Below the pieces are notes generated by a model. It saw nothing but the letters and a program-made list of their open reading frames with translations, was not told the DNA's origin and did not search any database. Below, piece by piece: positions 1 through 7,187 of a stretch of DNA of 64,000 nucleotides. The stretch is from Streptomyces sp. SPB162 (GTDB lineage: Bacteria; Actinomycetota; Actinomycetes; Streptomycetales; Streptomycetaceae). The stretch is from the NCBI RefSeq assembly GCF_029504575.1, contig NZ_JAQFII010000001.1:3293001-3357000 (forward strand), given 5' to 3'. Numbering within the stretch: the stretch's first letter is position 1; each line of letters opens with the position of its first letter. Both the position numbers and the translations under genes were made by a program.

Positions 1-2
1 CC

Positions 3-2549
3 CGCGACCTGTTCGCCACGGCGCTGGGCATGTGGGACGGCGAGCCGCTGGCCGGGCTCCCCGGCCCGTACGCGGAGGCCCAGCGCAACCGGCTGGAGGA
101 GTGGCGGCTGACCGTCACCGAGACCCGCCTGGAGCTGGACCTGGAGCTGGCCGCGCACGCCGAGGCCGTCTCCGAACTGACCGCGCTCTCCGCCGAGCAC
201 CCGCTGCGCGAGCGGCTGCGCTGCCTGCTGATGCTCGCGCTCTACCGCAGCGGACGGCAGGCCGAGGCGCTCGGCGTCTACGCCGACACCAGGCGGCTGC
301 TCGCCGACGAGCTGGGCGTCGACCCCTGCGCCGAGCTCAGCGAGCTGCACCAGCGGATCCTGGAGGCGGACCCCGGCCTGGCCGCCCCGGCCGGTCCCGG
401 CGGGCACGTCGCCGAGATCGTCCGGCCCGCCCAACTCCCCGCTTCGGTTTCCGACTTCACCGGCCGTGCCGCCTTCGTCCGGGAGCTCGGCGCCCAGCTC
501 ACCGAGGCCGAGCAGAACGTCATGGCCGTCTCCGCGCTGGCCGGCATCGGCGGCGTCGGCAAGACCACCCTCGCCGTCCATGTCGCCCACGCCGCCCGCG
601 ACGCCTTCCCCGACGGCCAGCTCTACGTCGACCTGCAGGGCACCGACGCCAGGCCCGCCGAACCCGAGGCCGTCCTCGGCTCGTTCCTGCGGGCGCTGGG
701 CCATTCCGACAGCGCGATCCCCGACTCGCTCGCCGACCGCGCCGCGCTCTACCGCTCCACCCTGGACGGCCGCCGGGTGCTGGCGCTGCTCGACAACGCC
801 CACGACGCCGCCCAGGTCCGGCCACTGCTACCCGGCACGCCCGGCTGCGCCGCGCTGATCACCAGCCGGGTCCGGATGGTCGACCTCGCGGGCGCCCACC
901 TCGTCGACCTGGACGTGATGAGCCCGGAGGAGGCGCTGCACCTCTTCACCAAGATCGTCGGCGAGGAACGCGTCACCAGCGAGCGCCAGTCCGCCCTCGA
1001 CGTCGTCGCCGCCTGCGGCTTCCTGCCCCTCGCCATCCGCATCTCCGCCTCCCGGCTGGCCGCCCGCCGCACCTGGACCGTCGCCGTGCTGGCCCGCAAG
1101 CTCGCCGACCAGCGCCGCCGCCTGGACGAGCTGCGCGCCGGCGACCTGGCCGTCAAGGCGACCTTCGAACTCGGCTACACCCAGCTCGAACCGCTCCAGG
1201 CCCGCGCCTTCCGCCTGTTGTCGCTCGCCGACGGCCCGGACATCTCGCTGGACGCGGCCGCCGCCGTCCTGGACATGGACCCGTACTCGACCGAGGAGCT
1301 ACTCGAAGCGCTCGTCGACATCAGCCTCATCGAGTCCGCCGCCCCGGCCCGCTACCGCTTCCACGACCTGCTGCGCCTGTACGCCCGCGAGTGCGCCGAC
1401 CGCGACGAGACCGACGAGGCCCGCTGCCTGGCCCTGTCCCGGCTGCTCGACTTCTACCTCTCCTCCGCCGCGTGCGCCTACGAGCTGGAGAACCCCGGCG
1501 ACCGCGTCCTGGACCACCTCGCCCCGACCGAGCGGTCCGGCCTGGCCTTCGGTAGCCGCGAAGAAGCCCTGGAATGGCTGTTCTCCGAGGCCCAGGGCCT
1601 GCTCGCCGCCGTCCAGCAGGCCGCGGGCGGCGGCTGCGAGGGCCCGATGCGCCGCGCGGTCGACCTGTTGTGGGCCGCGCAGGACCTCATGGAGTCGGGC
1701 ATCTACGCGCGCCAGTACGAGCAGAGCGTGCAGGCGCTGGTCCGGACGGCCGGCGAATGCGCCGAGCACCTGGTCGAGGGCAGGGCCCGCGTCCTGCTCG
1801 GCCAACTCCACCGCCTGTCGGGTCAGTTCGTGACCGCCGACATGGAGGCGCAGCGCTCCTTCGTGGTGGGCGTCGCCGCCGGGGACCCGCTGACCCGCAG
1901 CTACGCCCTCAACCTGCGCGGCGGAATCGCCCTGCAGGGCCACCGCTTCCACGAGTGCGCCGAATACCACAGCAACGCGCTGGAGGCGTTCCGCGAGGAC
2001 GGCAACCGGCACGGCGAGGCCGCCGCGCTCAGCAACCTCTCCCGGGCCCAGCTGGAGCTGGGCGACGCGGACGCCGCGATCTCCGCGACCGAGCAGGTCG
2101 TCGCGATCTACCGCGGCCTGGGCGCCGGCTTCCGACTCGGCAACGGCCTGTACGCCATGGGCATCGCCCTCACCGCGACCGAGCGCCTCGACGAGGCGAC
2201 CGCCTGCCTGACCGAGGCCCTGGGCATCTTCCGCGAGGCGCGGCAGCGCTTCTGGGAGGGCATGACGCTCTTCCGACTCGCCAAGGTCCACCTGGCGGGC
2301 GGCCAGTGGCGCCAGTCCGCGTCCCACGCCGAGCAGGCGCTCGTCATTCTGCGCGAGGTGGGCGGCGAATGGCGCACGGCCAACGCCCTGACCGTCCTGG
2401 GCCGGGCCCTCGCCGGCTTCGGCCAGAGCATCCGCGCCCGCGCCTGCTGGCACGACGCCCTCGGCATCTTCACCGCCCTCGATTCCCCCGAGGCGGACGA
2501 GGTCCGCAGCCTCATCGACGACAGGCCGGCTTCCGCCGTCGCCATATAA
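3..2549 (+). CDS. afsR: AfsR-type SARP/NB-ARC/TPR global regulator (5' end outside window)
   Basis: The reading frame is open from the first bases of the window, so the gene begins upstream; 848 residues are visible. In order they show the end of the bacterial transcriptional activation domain (HPLRERLRCLLMLALYRSGRQ), an NB-ARC ATPase with P-loop GIGGVGKTT (about nt 545-575) and a Walker-B-like stretch RRVLALLDNA, then TPR-like helices to the C-terminus. AfsR of Streptomyces coelicolor has this architecture at about 990 residues, so about 140 residues are missing. AfsR is a DNA-binding ATPase that is phosphorylated by AfsK and activates afsS. An AfsS-like gene follows, and an afsK gene lies at 13.0-15.5 kb. 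The DNA-binding part of the SARP domain is not visible here. Confidence 0.9.
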   Translation, partial: RDLFATALGMWDGEPLAGLPGPYAEAQRNRLEEWRLTVTETRLELDLELAAHAEAVSELTALSAEHPLRERLRCLLMLALYRSGRQAEALGVYADTRRLLADELGVDPCAELSELHQRILEADPGLAAPAGPGGHVAEIVRPAQLPASVSDFTGRAAFVRELGAQLTEAEQNVMAVSALAGIGGVGKTTLAVHVAHAARDAFPDGQLYVDLQGTDARPAEPEAVLGSFLRALGHSDSAIPDSLADRAALYRSTLDGRRVLALLDNAHDAAQVRPLLPGTPGCAALITSRVRMVDLAGAHLVDLDVMSPEEALHLFTKIVGEERVTSERQSALDVVAACGFLPLAIRISASRLAARRTWTVAVLARKLADQRRRLDELRAGDLAVKATFELGYTQLEPLQARAFRLLSLADGPDISLDAAAAVLDMDPYSTEELLEALVDISLIESAAPARYRFHDLLRLYARECADRDETDEARCLALSRLLDFYLSSAACAYELENPGDRVLDHLAPTERSGLAFGSREEALEWLFSEAQGLLAAVQQAAGGGCEGPMRRAVDLLWAAQDLMESGIYARQYEQSVQALVRTAGECAEHLVEGRARVLLGQLHRLSGQFVTADMEAQRSFVVGVAAGDPLTRSYALNLRGGIALQGHRFHECAEYHSNALEAFREDGNRHGEAAALSNLSRAQLELGDADAAISATEQVVAIYRGLGAGFRLGNGLYAMGIALTATERLDEATACLTEALGIFREARQRFWEGMTLFRLAKVHLAGGQWRQSASHAEQALVILREVGGEWRTANALTVLGRALAGFGQSIRARACWHDALGIFTALDSPEADEVRSLIDDRPASAVAI

Positions 2550-2628
2550 TCGCAGGTCACCGCGAGCAACGTGCTCGTATATCTGTTGATTATCGCGGGA
2601 TGCCAGGATTCCATTCAGCGCACGAGCC

Positions 2629-2667
2629 ACCCGCCCGGTGGCGCACGGGGGTCGCCACCGGGCGGGT
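2629..2667 (+). terminator. perfect 15-bp inverted repeat between afsR and the afsS-like gene
   Basis: Two perfectly complementary 15-base arms (2629-2643 and 2653-2667) flank a 9-base loop. The hairpin starts 80 bases after the afsR stop and ends 34 bases before the small downstream gene. It has no T tract. It could terminate afsR transcription, or form a 5' leader structure in the downstream transcript if the promoter lies in 2550-2628. Confidence 0.6.
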
Positions 2668-2701
2668 TCACCACCGGAACCACAAAACCTGGGGAGTCCA
2701 T

Positions 2702-2869
2702 ATGACCACCGAGATCCCGAAGCCAAAGAACGACGGCCCCATCGTCAAGCCGGACAACTGGCACAACGACAGCACGACGGAGCCGATCCCGGACGTCCTC
2801 CTCGGCGGCGACGGTGGCACCGAGACCAAGCCGGACAACTGGCACAACGACTCCGAGCCCGCCAACTGA
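2702..2869 (+). CDS. afsS: AfsS-like small repeat peptide
   Basis: This encodes 55 residues from an ATG preceded by GGGGAG (2691-2696) at good spacing. The nonapeptide KPDNWHNDS occurs twice, at about residues 17-25 and 43-51, separated by an acidic, glycine-rich linker; there are no cysteines and no signal peptide. AfsS of S. coelicolor is a roughly 63-residue sigma-like protein built of DNH-containing repeats, encoded directly after afsR and transcriptionally activated by AfsR. Position, size and DN-x-H repeats support the same role, a small activator of secondary metabolism. The repeat itself differs from the classical AfsS repeat, so this is a divergent form. A RiPP-like precursor is an alternative, but no maturase lies nearby. 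Confidence 0.65.
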   Translation: MTTEIPKPKNDGPIVKPDNWHNDSTTEPIPDVLLGGDGGTETKPDNWHNDSEPAN

Positions 2870-2886
2870 CCGGCCGAGCCGCTCGG

Positions 2887-3236
2887 TAAGCACGGGGGAG
2901 CACGGGGGAGCACGGGGGAAAGACGTTCAGGGGCTCGGGGGAGCCCAGGAGCGAACGGGCTCGGGGGAGCCCATGGTCCCGGGGGGGACCACACGGGGGA
3001 AGGCTCAGGGGTTCGGGGGAACCCAGGAGCGAACGGGCTCGGGGGAGCCCATGGTCCGGGGGGGACCACACGGGGGAAAGCTCAGGGGTTCGGGGGAACC
3101 CAGGAGCGCACGGGGCTCGGGGGAGCCCAACCGCAGAACGGGTCCGGGGGGACCCCAGCAGAACGGGTCCGGGGGGACCCGGCACGAATCCAGGGTCCGG
3201 GGGGACTCAGCGGGAGGAACGGGACCGCACGCAGGG
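2887..3236 (+). repeat. array of G-rich short hairpins in 77-78-bp tandem units
   Basis: After GGGGGAG-type 11-base repeats (about 2890-2920), units begin at 2927, 3005 and 3082. Each contains consecutive mini-hairpins of 5-6-bp stems closing a GGGG or GGGGG loop, for example GGGCTC/GAGCCC at 2931-2946 and 2957-2972 and GGTCCC/GGGACC at 2975-2990. About eleven hairpins are present. Stem bases change in pairs between copies (CTC/GAG, TTC/GAA, TCC/GGA) while the G loop is constant. The same strand also has G-quadruplex potential. No convincing protein reads through it. Confidence 0.8.
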
Positions 3237-3401
3237 GGAACACGAGAGACCGACCATGGCGTGGAGGGGGCGCCGTGGCCGGTCTCTCTTTCGTGGGGTA
3301 GCGCGGGTGAGCAATCGCTCGACCTCGGCGACCACGCCGGGCGGCAGCCCCTGGGCAACGTACGTTTCGCCCGGTTCCCAACTCCAGGACCAGCCGTTCA
3401 C
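3207..3401 (-). pseudogene. truncated toxin-like protein of a DUF6247-linked pair
   Basis: GTG start at 3401, overlapping the stop of the upstream gene as GTGA. The first 30 or so residues (containing GWSWSWEPGETYVAQGLPPG and VVAEVERL) look like the N-terminus of the small proteins usually encoded after DUF6247 genes in actinomycetes. After ERL the frame runs into the terminator hairpin and becomes low-complexity basic sequence, ending at 64 residues. The C-terminal half normally expected is absent. I read it as a remnant; the family link is from memory of such pairs. Confidence 0.45.
3245..3290 (+). terminator. strong stem-loop terminator
   Basis: Arms of 17 bases (3245-3261 and 3271-3287) pair with one mismatch and one wobble around a 9-base loop, and a T-rich stretch follows (TCTCTCTTT). 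It closes the afsS/hairpin-array transcript. Its sequence also forms the 3' part of the truncated toxin-like frame on the other strand. Confidence 0.6.
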
Positions 3402-3768
3402 AGGCCGGCTTCCGTCTCCGCCGCCTCGCGGATGGACCGGATCTCAGCAATCGCCTCAGTCGGATCTTCCTCTCCCTCGTCCACGATTCGTTCCAGCGCG
3501 TGAAGGCGGGCAGCACGTTCCGGATGGCGCTCGATGGCGACGAACACGGCCCACGAATGGACGAAGGCTCGCAACGGCGCAAGACTGCCGGTGGCCTGCG
3601 CGTTCGTAGTAGCCGCGAAGAGGTGCTGAACCAGTGCGGGGATCCTACTGGGTGCGATCTTGGCAACCGCAGCCCGAAGGCGTCGGGCGTTAGCTCCGGC
3701 ATTGCGATCAGCGGCCCGTACGGGCCGACGGGCCGACGGGCCGACGGGCCGACGGGCTGCTCGGTCAT
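3398..3768 (-). pseudogene. DUF6247-family antitoxin-like protein, one-base frame break
   Basis: The start is ATG at 3768 (MTEQPVG...). The N-terminal frame gives MPELTPDA, but the conserved body (RAAVAKIAPSRIPALVQHLF, then WAVFVAIERHPERAARL and an acidic C-terminus ending ETEAGL) lies in the neighbouring frame. Adding one base at the GG of 3679-3680 restores one 123-residue protein (371 nt present, 372 needed). The stop overlaps the next gene's GTG, showing a translationally coupled pair. Four 8-bp CGGGCCGA copies lie just inside the start (3721-3752). Either a real mutation or an assembly indel. Confidence 0.6.
3721..3752. repeat. four tandem copies of CGGGCCGA
   Basis: Four exact 8-bp copies followed by a degenerate fifth, located near the 5' end of the DUF6247-like reading frame. 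The unit is not a multiple of three, so copy-number change would switch the frame downstream of the ATG at 3768. Confidence 0.85.
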
Positions 3769-3887
3769 CGCATACGTCCGGTAGGAGCGGTTTCCACGAT
3801 CCACGCTACCGATACGGACGCATACGAGTAGGTACCGCGTCCGATGACCGCCGGCTCGGACCGCGTGGAGCGGGCAGGGTGGTTCGC

Positions 3888-4505
3888 ATGGTGAACACTT
3901 TCGAGGGTCTCGTCGAACGGTTCGTCCTGGCCGGGGCCGGGTTCGAGCGGGTGCTGCGGGACGTGCGGCCCGAGCAGTGGGCGTGGCCCACCCCGTGCAC
4001 GGGGTGGGACGTGCACCTCCTGACCAACCACATGACGCGGGGCAACCTCAGCTATATGCGGCTGCTGCACGGCGGCACCGCCGCCGACTTCCTGCGGCTC
4101 CGGGACGCCGACGCACTCGGCACCGACCCGATAGACGCGTACACCCGGTCCGTCCAGGAATGCGCCGCCGCCTTCTCCCGGCCGTGCGCGCTGCGGCAAG
4201 TCCTCGACTACCCGCTGGGCCGGGTGACCGGAGCGCAGGCCCTCGCGGTGCGGACCACGGACAGCACCATCCACACCTGGGACCTCGCCCGGGCCACCGG
4301 CGCCGACGAGACCCTGGACCCCGGCCTGGTCGCCTGGATCGACGACCACCTGGAGGAGATCTACGCCGGCCTGCCCGAGACCCCCACCGCCCCGGACACG
4401 ACCCACCGCTTCTTCGCGGCCCCGGACACCACCCCCGCCCCCGATGCCTCCCGCCGGAACCGCCTGCTGCACCGCATGGGCCGAACCCCGGCCCGCCAGG
4501 CCTGA
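3888..4505 (+). CDS. TIGR03086-type metal-binding / mycothiol-dependent maleylpyruvate isomerase-fold protein
   Basis: This 205-residue protein begins at ATG 3888 (MVNTFEGLVERF); a GTG directly after is an alternative. It shows the DinB/MDMPI four-helix-bundle pattern: a Trp-rich PTPCTGWDVHLLTNHM segment carrying a metal-ligand His near residue 45, and the second conserved block TTDSTIHTWDLARATG with His/Asp ligands. Family members bind a divalent metal and often use mycothiol as cofactor, which fits an actinomycete, but the substrate is unknown. It is a single gene, convergent with the ATPase gene next to it (4-base gap). Confidence 0.8.
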   Translation: MVNTFEGLVERFVLAGAGFERVLRDVRPEQWAWPTPCTGWDVHLLTNHMTRGNLSYMRLLHGGTAADFLRLRDADALGTDPIDAYTRSVQECAAAFSRPCALRQVLDYPLGRVTGAQALAVRTTDSTIHTWDLARATGADETLDPGLVAWIDDHLEEIYAGLPETPTAPDTTHRFFAAPDTTPAPDASRRNRLLHRMGRTPARQA

Positions 4506-4509
4506 GCCG

Positions 4510-4959
4510 CTACCGCGTCCGGATCTCACACCACACCCCCTTCCCGCCCACCCCGCCGAACCCCACTGGCCCACCCGGCTCCGTTCCCCACCGATCGGCC
4601 AAGGCGTCGACGAGGACGAGCCCCCGCCCGTGCTCGGCGGACGCACGGACGCCGCGACGCGGCACCGGCGCAGCCGGGGAGGCGTCGTACACGTGCATCC
4701 GGACGCAGACGGTCCGGACGTCGAGCCACAGCAAGGATCCGCCGCACGGCGCGTGCAACAGCGAGTTGGTGACCAGCTCGCTCACACAGAGCCGCGCCAC
4801 ATCGAGGACGTGTGCGAGATCCAGCGACCACAGCACGCTCGCGACGAAATCGCGGGCGATCTTCGGTGACGTGTCCAGCGGTGGGCTGAACATCGTGTAG
4901 GAGTGGGGGCCGCTGCGGCCGCTCGGCGGCCACACGGGCGCGCACGTGATGGTGCCCAT
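4510..4959 (-). CDS. ATP-binding regulatory protein, anti-sigma/histidine-kinase-like ATPase fold
   Basis: 149 residues, ATG at 4959 with GGGAG upstream. It has the N-box ARLCVSELVTNSLLHA (about residues 55-70) and the G-box-like EHGRGLVLVDALADRWG, hallmarks of HATPase_c proteins related to SpoIIAB/RsbW. Such stand-alone ATPases sit beside WhiJ-type HTH and DUF397 genes in many Streptomyces clusters, as here: the HTH gene is divergent across a 291-bp intergenic region. It may sequester a partner protein or regulate development, but its target is unknown. Confidence 0.85.
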   Translation of the reverse strand: MGTITCAPVWPPSGRSGPHSYTMFSPPLDTSPKIARDFVASVLWSLDLAHVLDVARLCVSELVTNSLLHAPCGGSLLWLDVRTVCVRMHVYDASPAAPVPRRGVRASAEHGRGLVLVDALADRWGTEPGGPVGFGGVGGKGVWCEIRTR

Positions 4960-5250
4960 GGGTGATCTCCCTGGGTAGCGTTGAGGGTTGATAAACCGCG
5001 CCCCAGCGGGACGGTGGCAACGCCCTCTGCGATCGGCCGTTCACAGAAGGTGCACTTCCGCCTTGCGGGCAGCGCAAAATGGTGGCGTGGGCGGCAGGCG
5101 CCGCCCGCACTCTGTGTGAGAGAAACAACACTCACCGTAGGGCGAAAGGCTAAGGCATCGCAACCTTAAGGCTGGAAATTGCCGCGAACGAGAAGGGCCG
5201 TGCCATGCTGACGCGGCAGATTCGATCAACTCCGGGCGCAGGGAGGGCTC

Positions 5251-6102
5251 ATGCCGACGAAGAACAACCCCACGGCACGCCAACAGCGACTCGGCGCTGA
5301 GCTGCGCAAGCTCCGCGAGCAAGCCGGTATGACGGCCCGCGAAGCGGGAGCGATGCTGGCCGTGAACCCCATCCAGATCAGCCAGATCGAATCGGGGAGC
5401 TCGGGCATCAGCGAAGAGCGGCTCCGCCGCCTCGCAGGCTTCTACGAGTGCGACGATCCAGCGCTGGTCGATGCACTGGTGGGGATGGCCGGCGAACGCG
5501 GGAAGGGCTGGTGGGACGACTACCGGGGCGTACTCCCTCCCGGATTCCAGGACCTGGCCGAACTCGATTACCGGGCCTCGTTCCTGCGAACTCTCGACAT
5601 CGTGCACGTCCCCGGGATGATGCAGACCGAGGACTACGCCAGGGCCGTCTTCACATACGTCAAACCAGATCTCCCGAGCCAAGACATCGATGCCCGGGTG
5701 GAGCATCGGTTGCGGAGGCGGCTGCTCTTCGACAAGGACCAGCCGCCGGAGTTCACCGCGATCATCCATGAGGCCGCGCTACGCATCATGGTTGGCACTC
5801 GCAAGACCGCTCATGAGCAGCTGAACCACCTCCTCAGCCTCTCGGAACGGCAGCGAGTGACCGTGCACGTCATCCCCTTCAGCGCGGAGGGCTTTGCCGG
5901 CGCGGGCTATTCGATGCTGTACGCCGGCGGCCGGGTGCCACAACTGGACACCGTGGTCCTCGATGGCGCGCACCACAGCATGTTCCTGGATACAGAGTCC
6001 CAACTCCGGAAGCACCGGGCGGTCCTCGCCAAGGTCGAAGCCTCAGCGCTCCATCCGGAGGAGTCCCGCGAGTTGATCCATCGCATCGCGCAAGACCTTT
6101 GA
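5251..6102 (+). CDS. WhiJ-type XRE HTH regulator with DUF5753 domain
   Basis: 283 residues; ATG 5251 follows GGGAGGG. The N-terminal XRE-type helix-turn-helix covers about residues 12-65 (LGAELRKLREQAGMTAREAG, then VNPIQISQIESG). The remainder is the DUF5753/Scr1 sensor-like domain with characteristic LDYRA, VPGMMQTEDYARA and YAGG segments. WhiJ paralogues of this architecture regulate development and antibiotic production in Streptomyces and act with a small DUF397 partner, which is the next gene. The first DUF397 codon choice lies 11 bases after this stop, so the two are probably cotranscribed. Confidence 0.92.
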   Translation: MPTKNNPTARQQRLGAELRKLREQAGMTAREAGAMLAVNPIQISQIESGSSGISEERLRRLAGFYECDDPALVDALVGMAGERGKGWWDDYRGVLPPGFQDLAELDYRASFLRTLDIVHVPGMMQTEDYARAVFTYVKPDLPSQDIDARVEHRLRRRLLFDKDQPPEFTAIIHEAALRIMVGTRKTAHEQLNHLLSLSERQRVTVHVIPFSAEGFAGAGYSMLYAGGRVPQLDTVVLDGAHHSMFLDTESQLRKHRAVLAKVEASALHPEESRELIHRIAQDL

Positions 6103-6113
6103 AAGGCAGGGAC

Positions 6114-6317
6114 GTGCCCCCCATCACCCACTGGCAGAAGTCGTCGTTCTCGGCAGGGGGTGACGGCAACAACTGCGTCGAGCTGGCGAAGATAGGCCGA
6201 ACCGTCCGTCTCCGGGAAAGCGACGCCCCCGGCGTCGTCCTCACCACCACACCCGCGCTGCTCGCATCCTTCGTTGACGACGTCAAGGCCGGGCGATACG
6301 ACCACTTCGCGGGCTGA
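6114..6317 (+). CDS. DUF397 small protein, partner of the WhiJ-type regulator
   Basis: 67 residues. GTG 6114 is preferred because GGCAGG (6105-6110) lies at proper spacing; a TTG at 6099 overlapping the upstream stop is the weaker option. It carries the family signature WQKSSFSAGG, NCVELA and VRLRES, ending in a helix rich in hydrophobics and YDHFAG. DUF397 proteins are encoded beside XRE-DUF5753 genes and are thought to antagonise them. The repeat region starts directly after its stop codon. Confidence 0.92.
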   Translation: MPPITHWQKSSFSAGGDGNNCVELAKIGRTVRLRESDAPGVVLTTTPALLASFVDDVKAGRYDHFAG

Positions 6318-6468
6318 GGTCAGAGCGGTGCGGAGGGTGCGTCTGCGGCGCTGCGCGCCTTGACCGCGCGGAGGGGGCGGCCCCGGCGCTGCGCGCCTGC
6401 CAGTGGGAGCGGCCCGCTGCGCGGCCCGGCAAGGCGGAGGGAATCCGGTCCGCTGCGCTCCCCGGGAC
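6318..6468 (-). repeat. inverted copy of the 140-bp repeat family
   Basis: The reverse complement of this stretch matches 6731-6900 over almost its full length, including the subsequences CGCGCGGTCAAGGCGCGCAG and CCGCGCAGCGGACCG (with small changes). It begins at the base after the DUF397 stop codon. The arms are about 260 bp apart and could form a very large cruciform or RNA stem. Confidence 0.8.
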
Positions 6469-6730
6469 GGGCGGCCGGGCCCGGTGGTACAGCGCCTGCC
6501 GTATGCGGTTCTTCGCCGCTTGCGGCCGGCTCATGTGCCCAGAGCTTCCCCCAGCGGACTTTTAACCGTCCTTAGTGATCCACATCCCCCGAAAACCCAC
6601 CTCACCAGTCCCACCGGATAACACCCGCCACAACTACCCCACCTTCCGGCAAGAAGAGCAGACCGAGCACCACCCCGCCCCGAAGCACCCCACCCGCGCA
6701 GCACCCCCCGGCAACAACCCACCCCCACCC

Positions 6731-7151
6731 TGGGAAGCGCAGCGGACCGCGATCCCTCCACCCACCCGGGCCGCGCAGCGGACCGCCCCCACTGGCAGGC
6801 GCACCGCGCCGGGCGCCTCCCCTCCGCGCGGTCAAGGCGCGCAGCGCCGCAGAAAAACCCTGCGCACCGCCCGGACCCAGCCACCGACCACCCGCACACC
6901 CCCACCCGGGCCGCGCAGCGGACCGCCCCCACTGGCAGGCGCACCGCGCCGGGCGCCTCCCCTCCGCGCGGTCAAGGCGCGCAGCGCCGCAGAAGAACCC
7001 TGCGCACTGCTCTGACCCAGCCACCGACCATCCGCACACACCCAGCCGGGCCGCGCAGCGGACCGCCCCCACTGCCGGGGCCGCCCCCCTCCGCGCGGCC
7101 AAGGCGCGCAGCGCCGCAGACGCACCCTCCCCACTGCTCTGACCCCACCCT
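6731..7151 (+). repeat. direct repeats, 140-bp period, nearly three copies
   Basis: Copies run 6761-6900 and 6901-7040 (the block CCCACCCGGG recurs at exactly 140 bp), then a shorter third copy to about 7151. All share GGGCCGCGCAGCGGACCGCC and the CTCCGCGCGG / AAGGCGCGCAGCGCCGCAGA core. A leading fragment (6731-6760) matches the far end of the inverted copy. Between the inverted and direct sets (6469-6730) I see no gene. The copies lie between the convergent ends of the DUF397 and CoA-ligase genes. Confidence 0.85.
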
Positions 7152-7187
7152 CCACACTGCTCTGACCCCCGCCCCCGACCCCCGCCG

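Noticed and set aside
1299-2726. Long antisense frame under afsR
   Set aside because: Typical high-GC shadow of a real gene with third-position bias on the other strand.
2702-2869. RiPP precursor peptide
   Set aside because: Repeats are present but there is no maturase, protease or transporter gene nearby; AfsS-like role fits position better.
2887-3236. CRISPR-like array
   Set aside because: Units are 77-78 bp and wholly repetitive with no unique spacers and no cas genes.
2814-3503. Long Gly/Arg-rich reading frame through the hairpin array
   Set aside because: Created by the repeats, crosses the terminator and lacks a ribosome-binding site.
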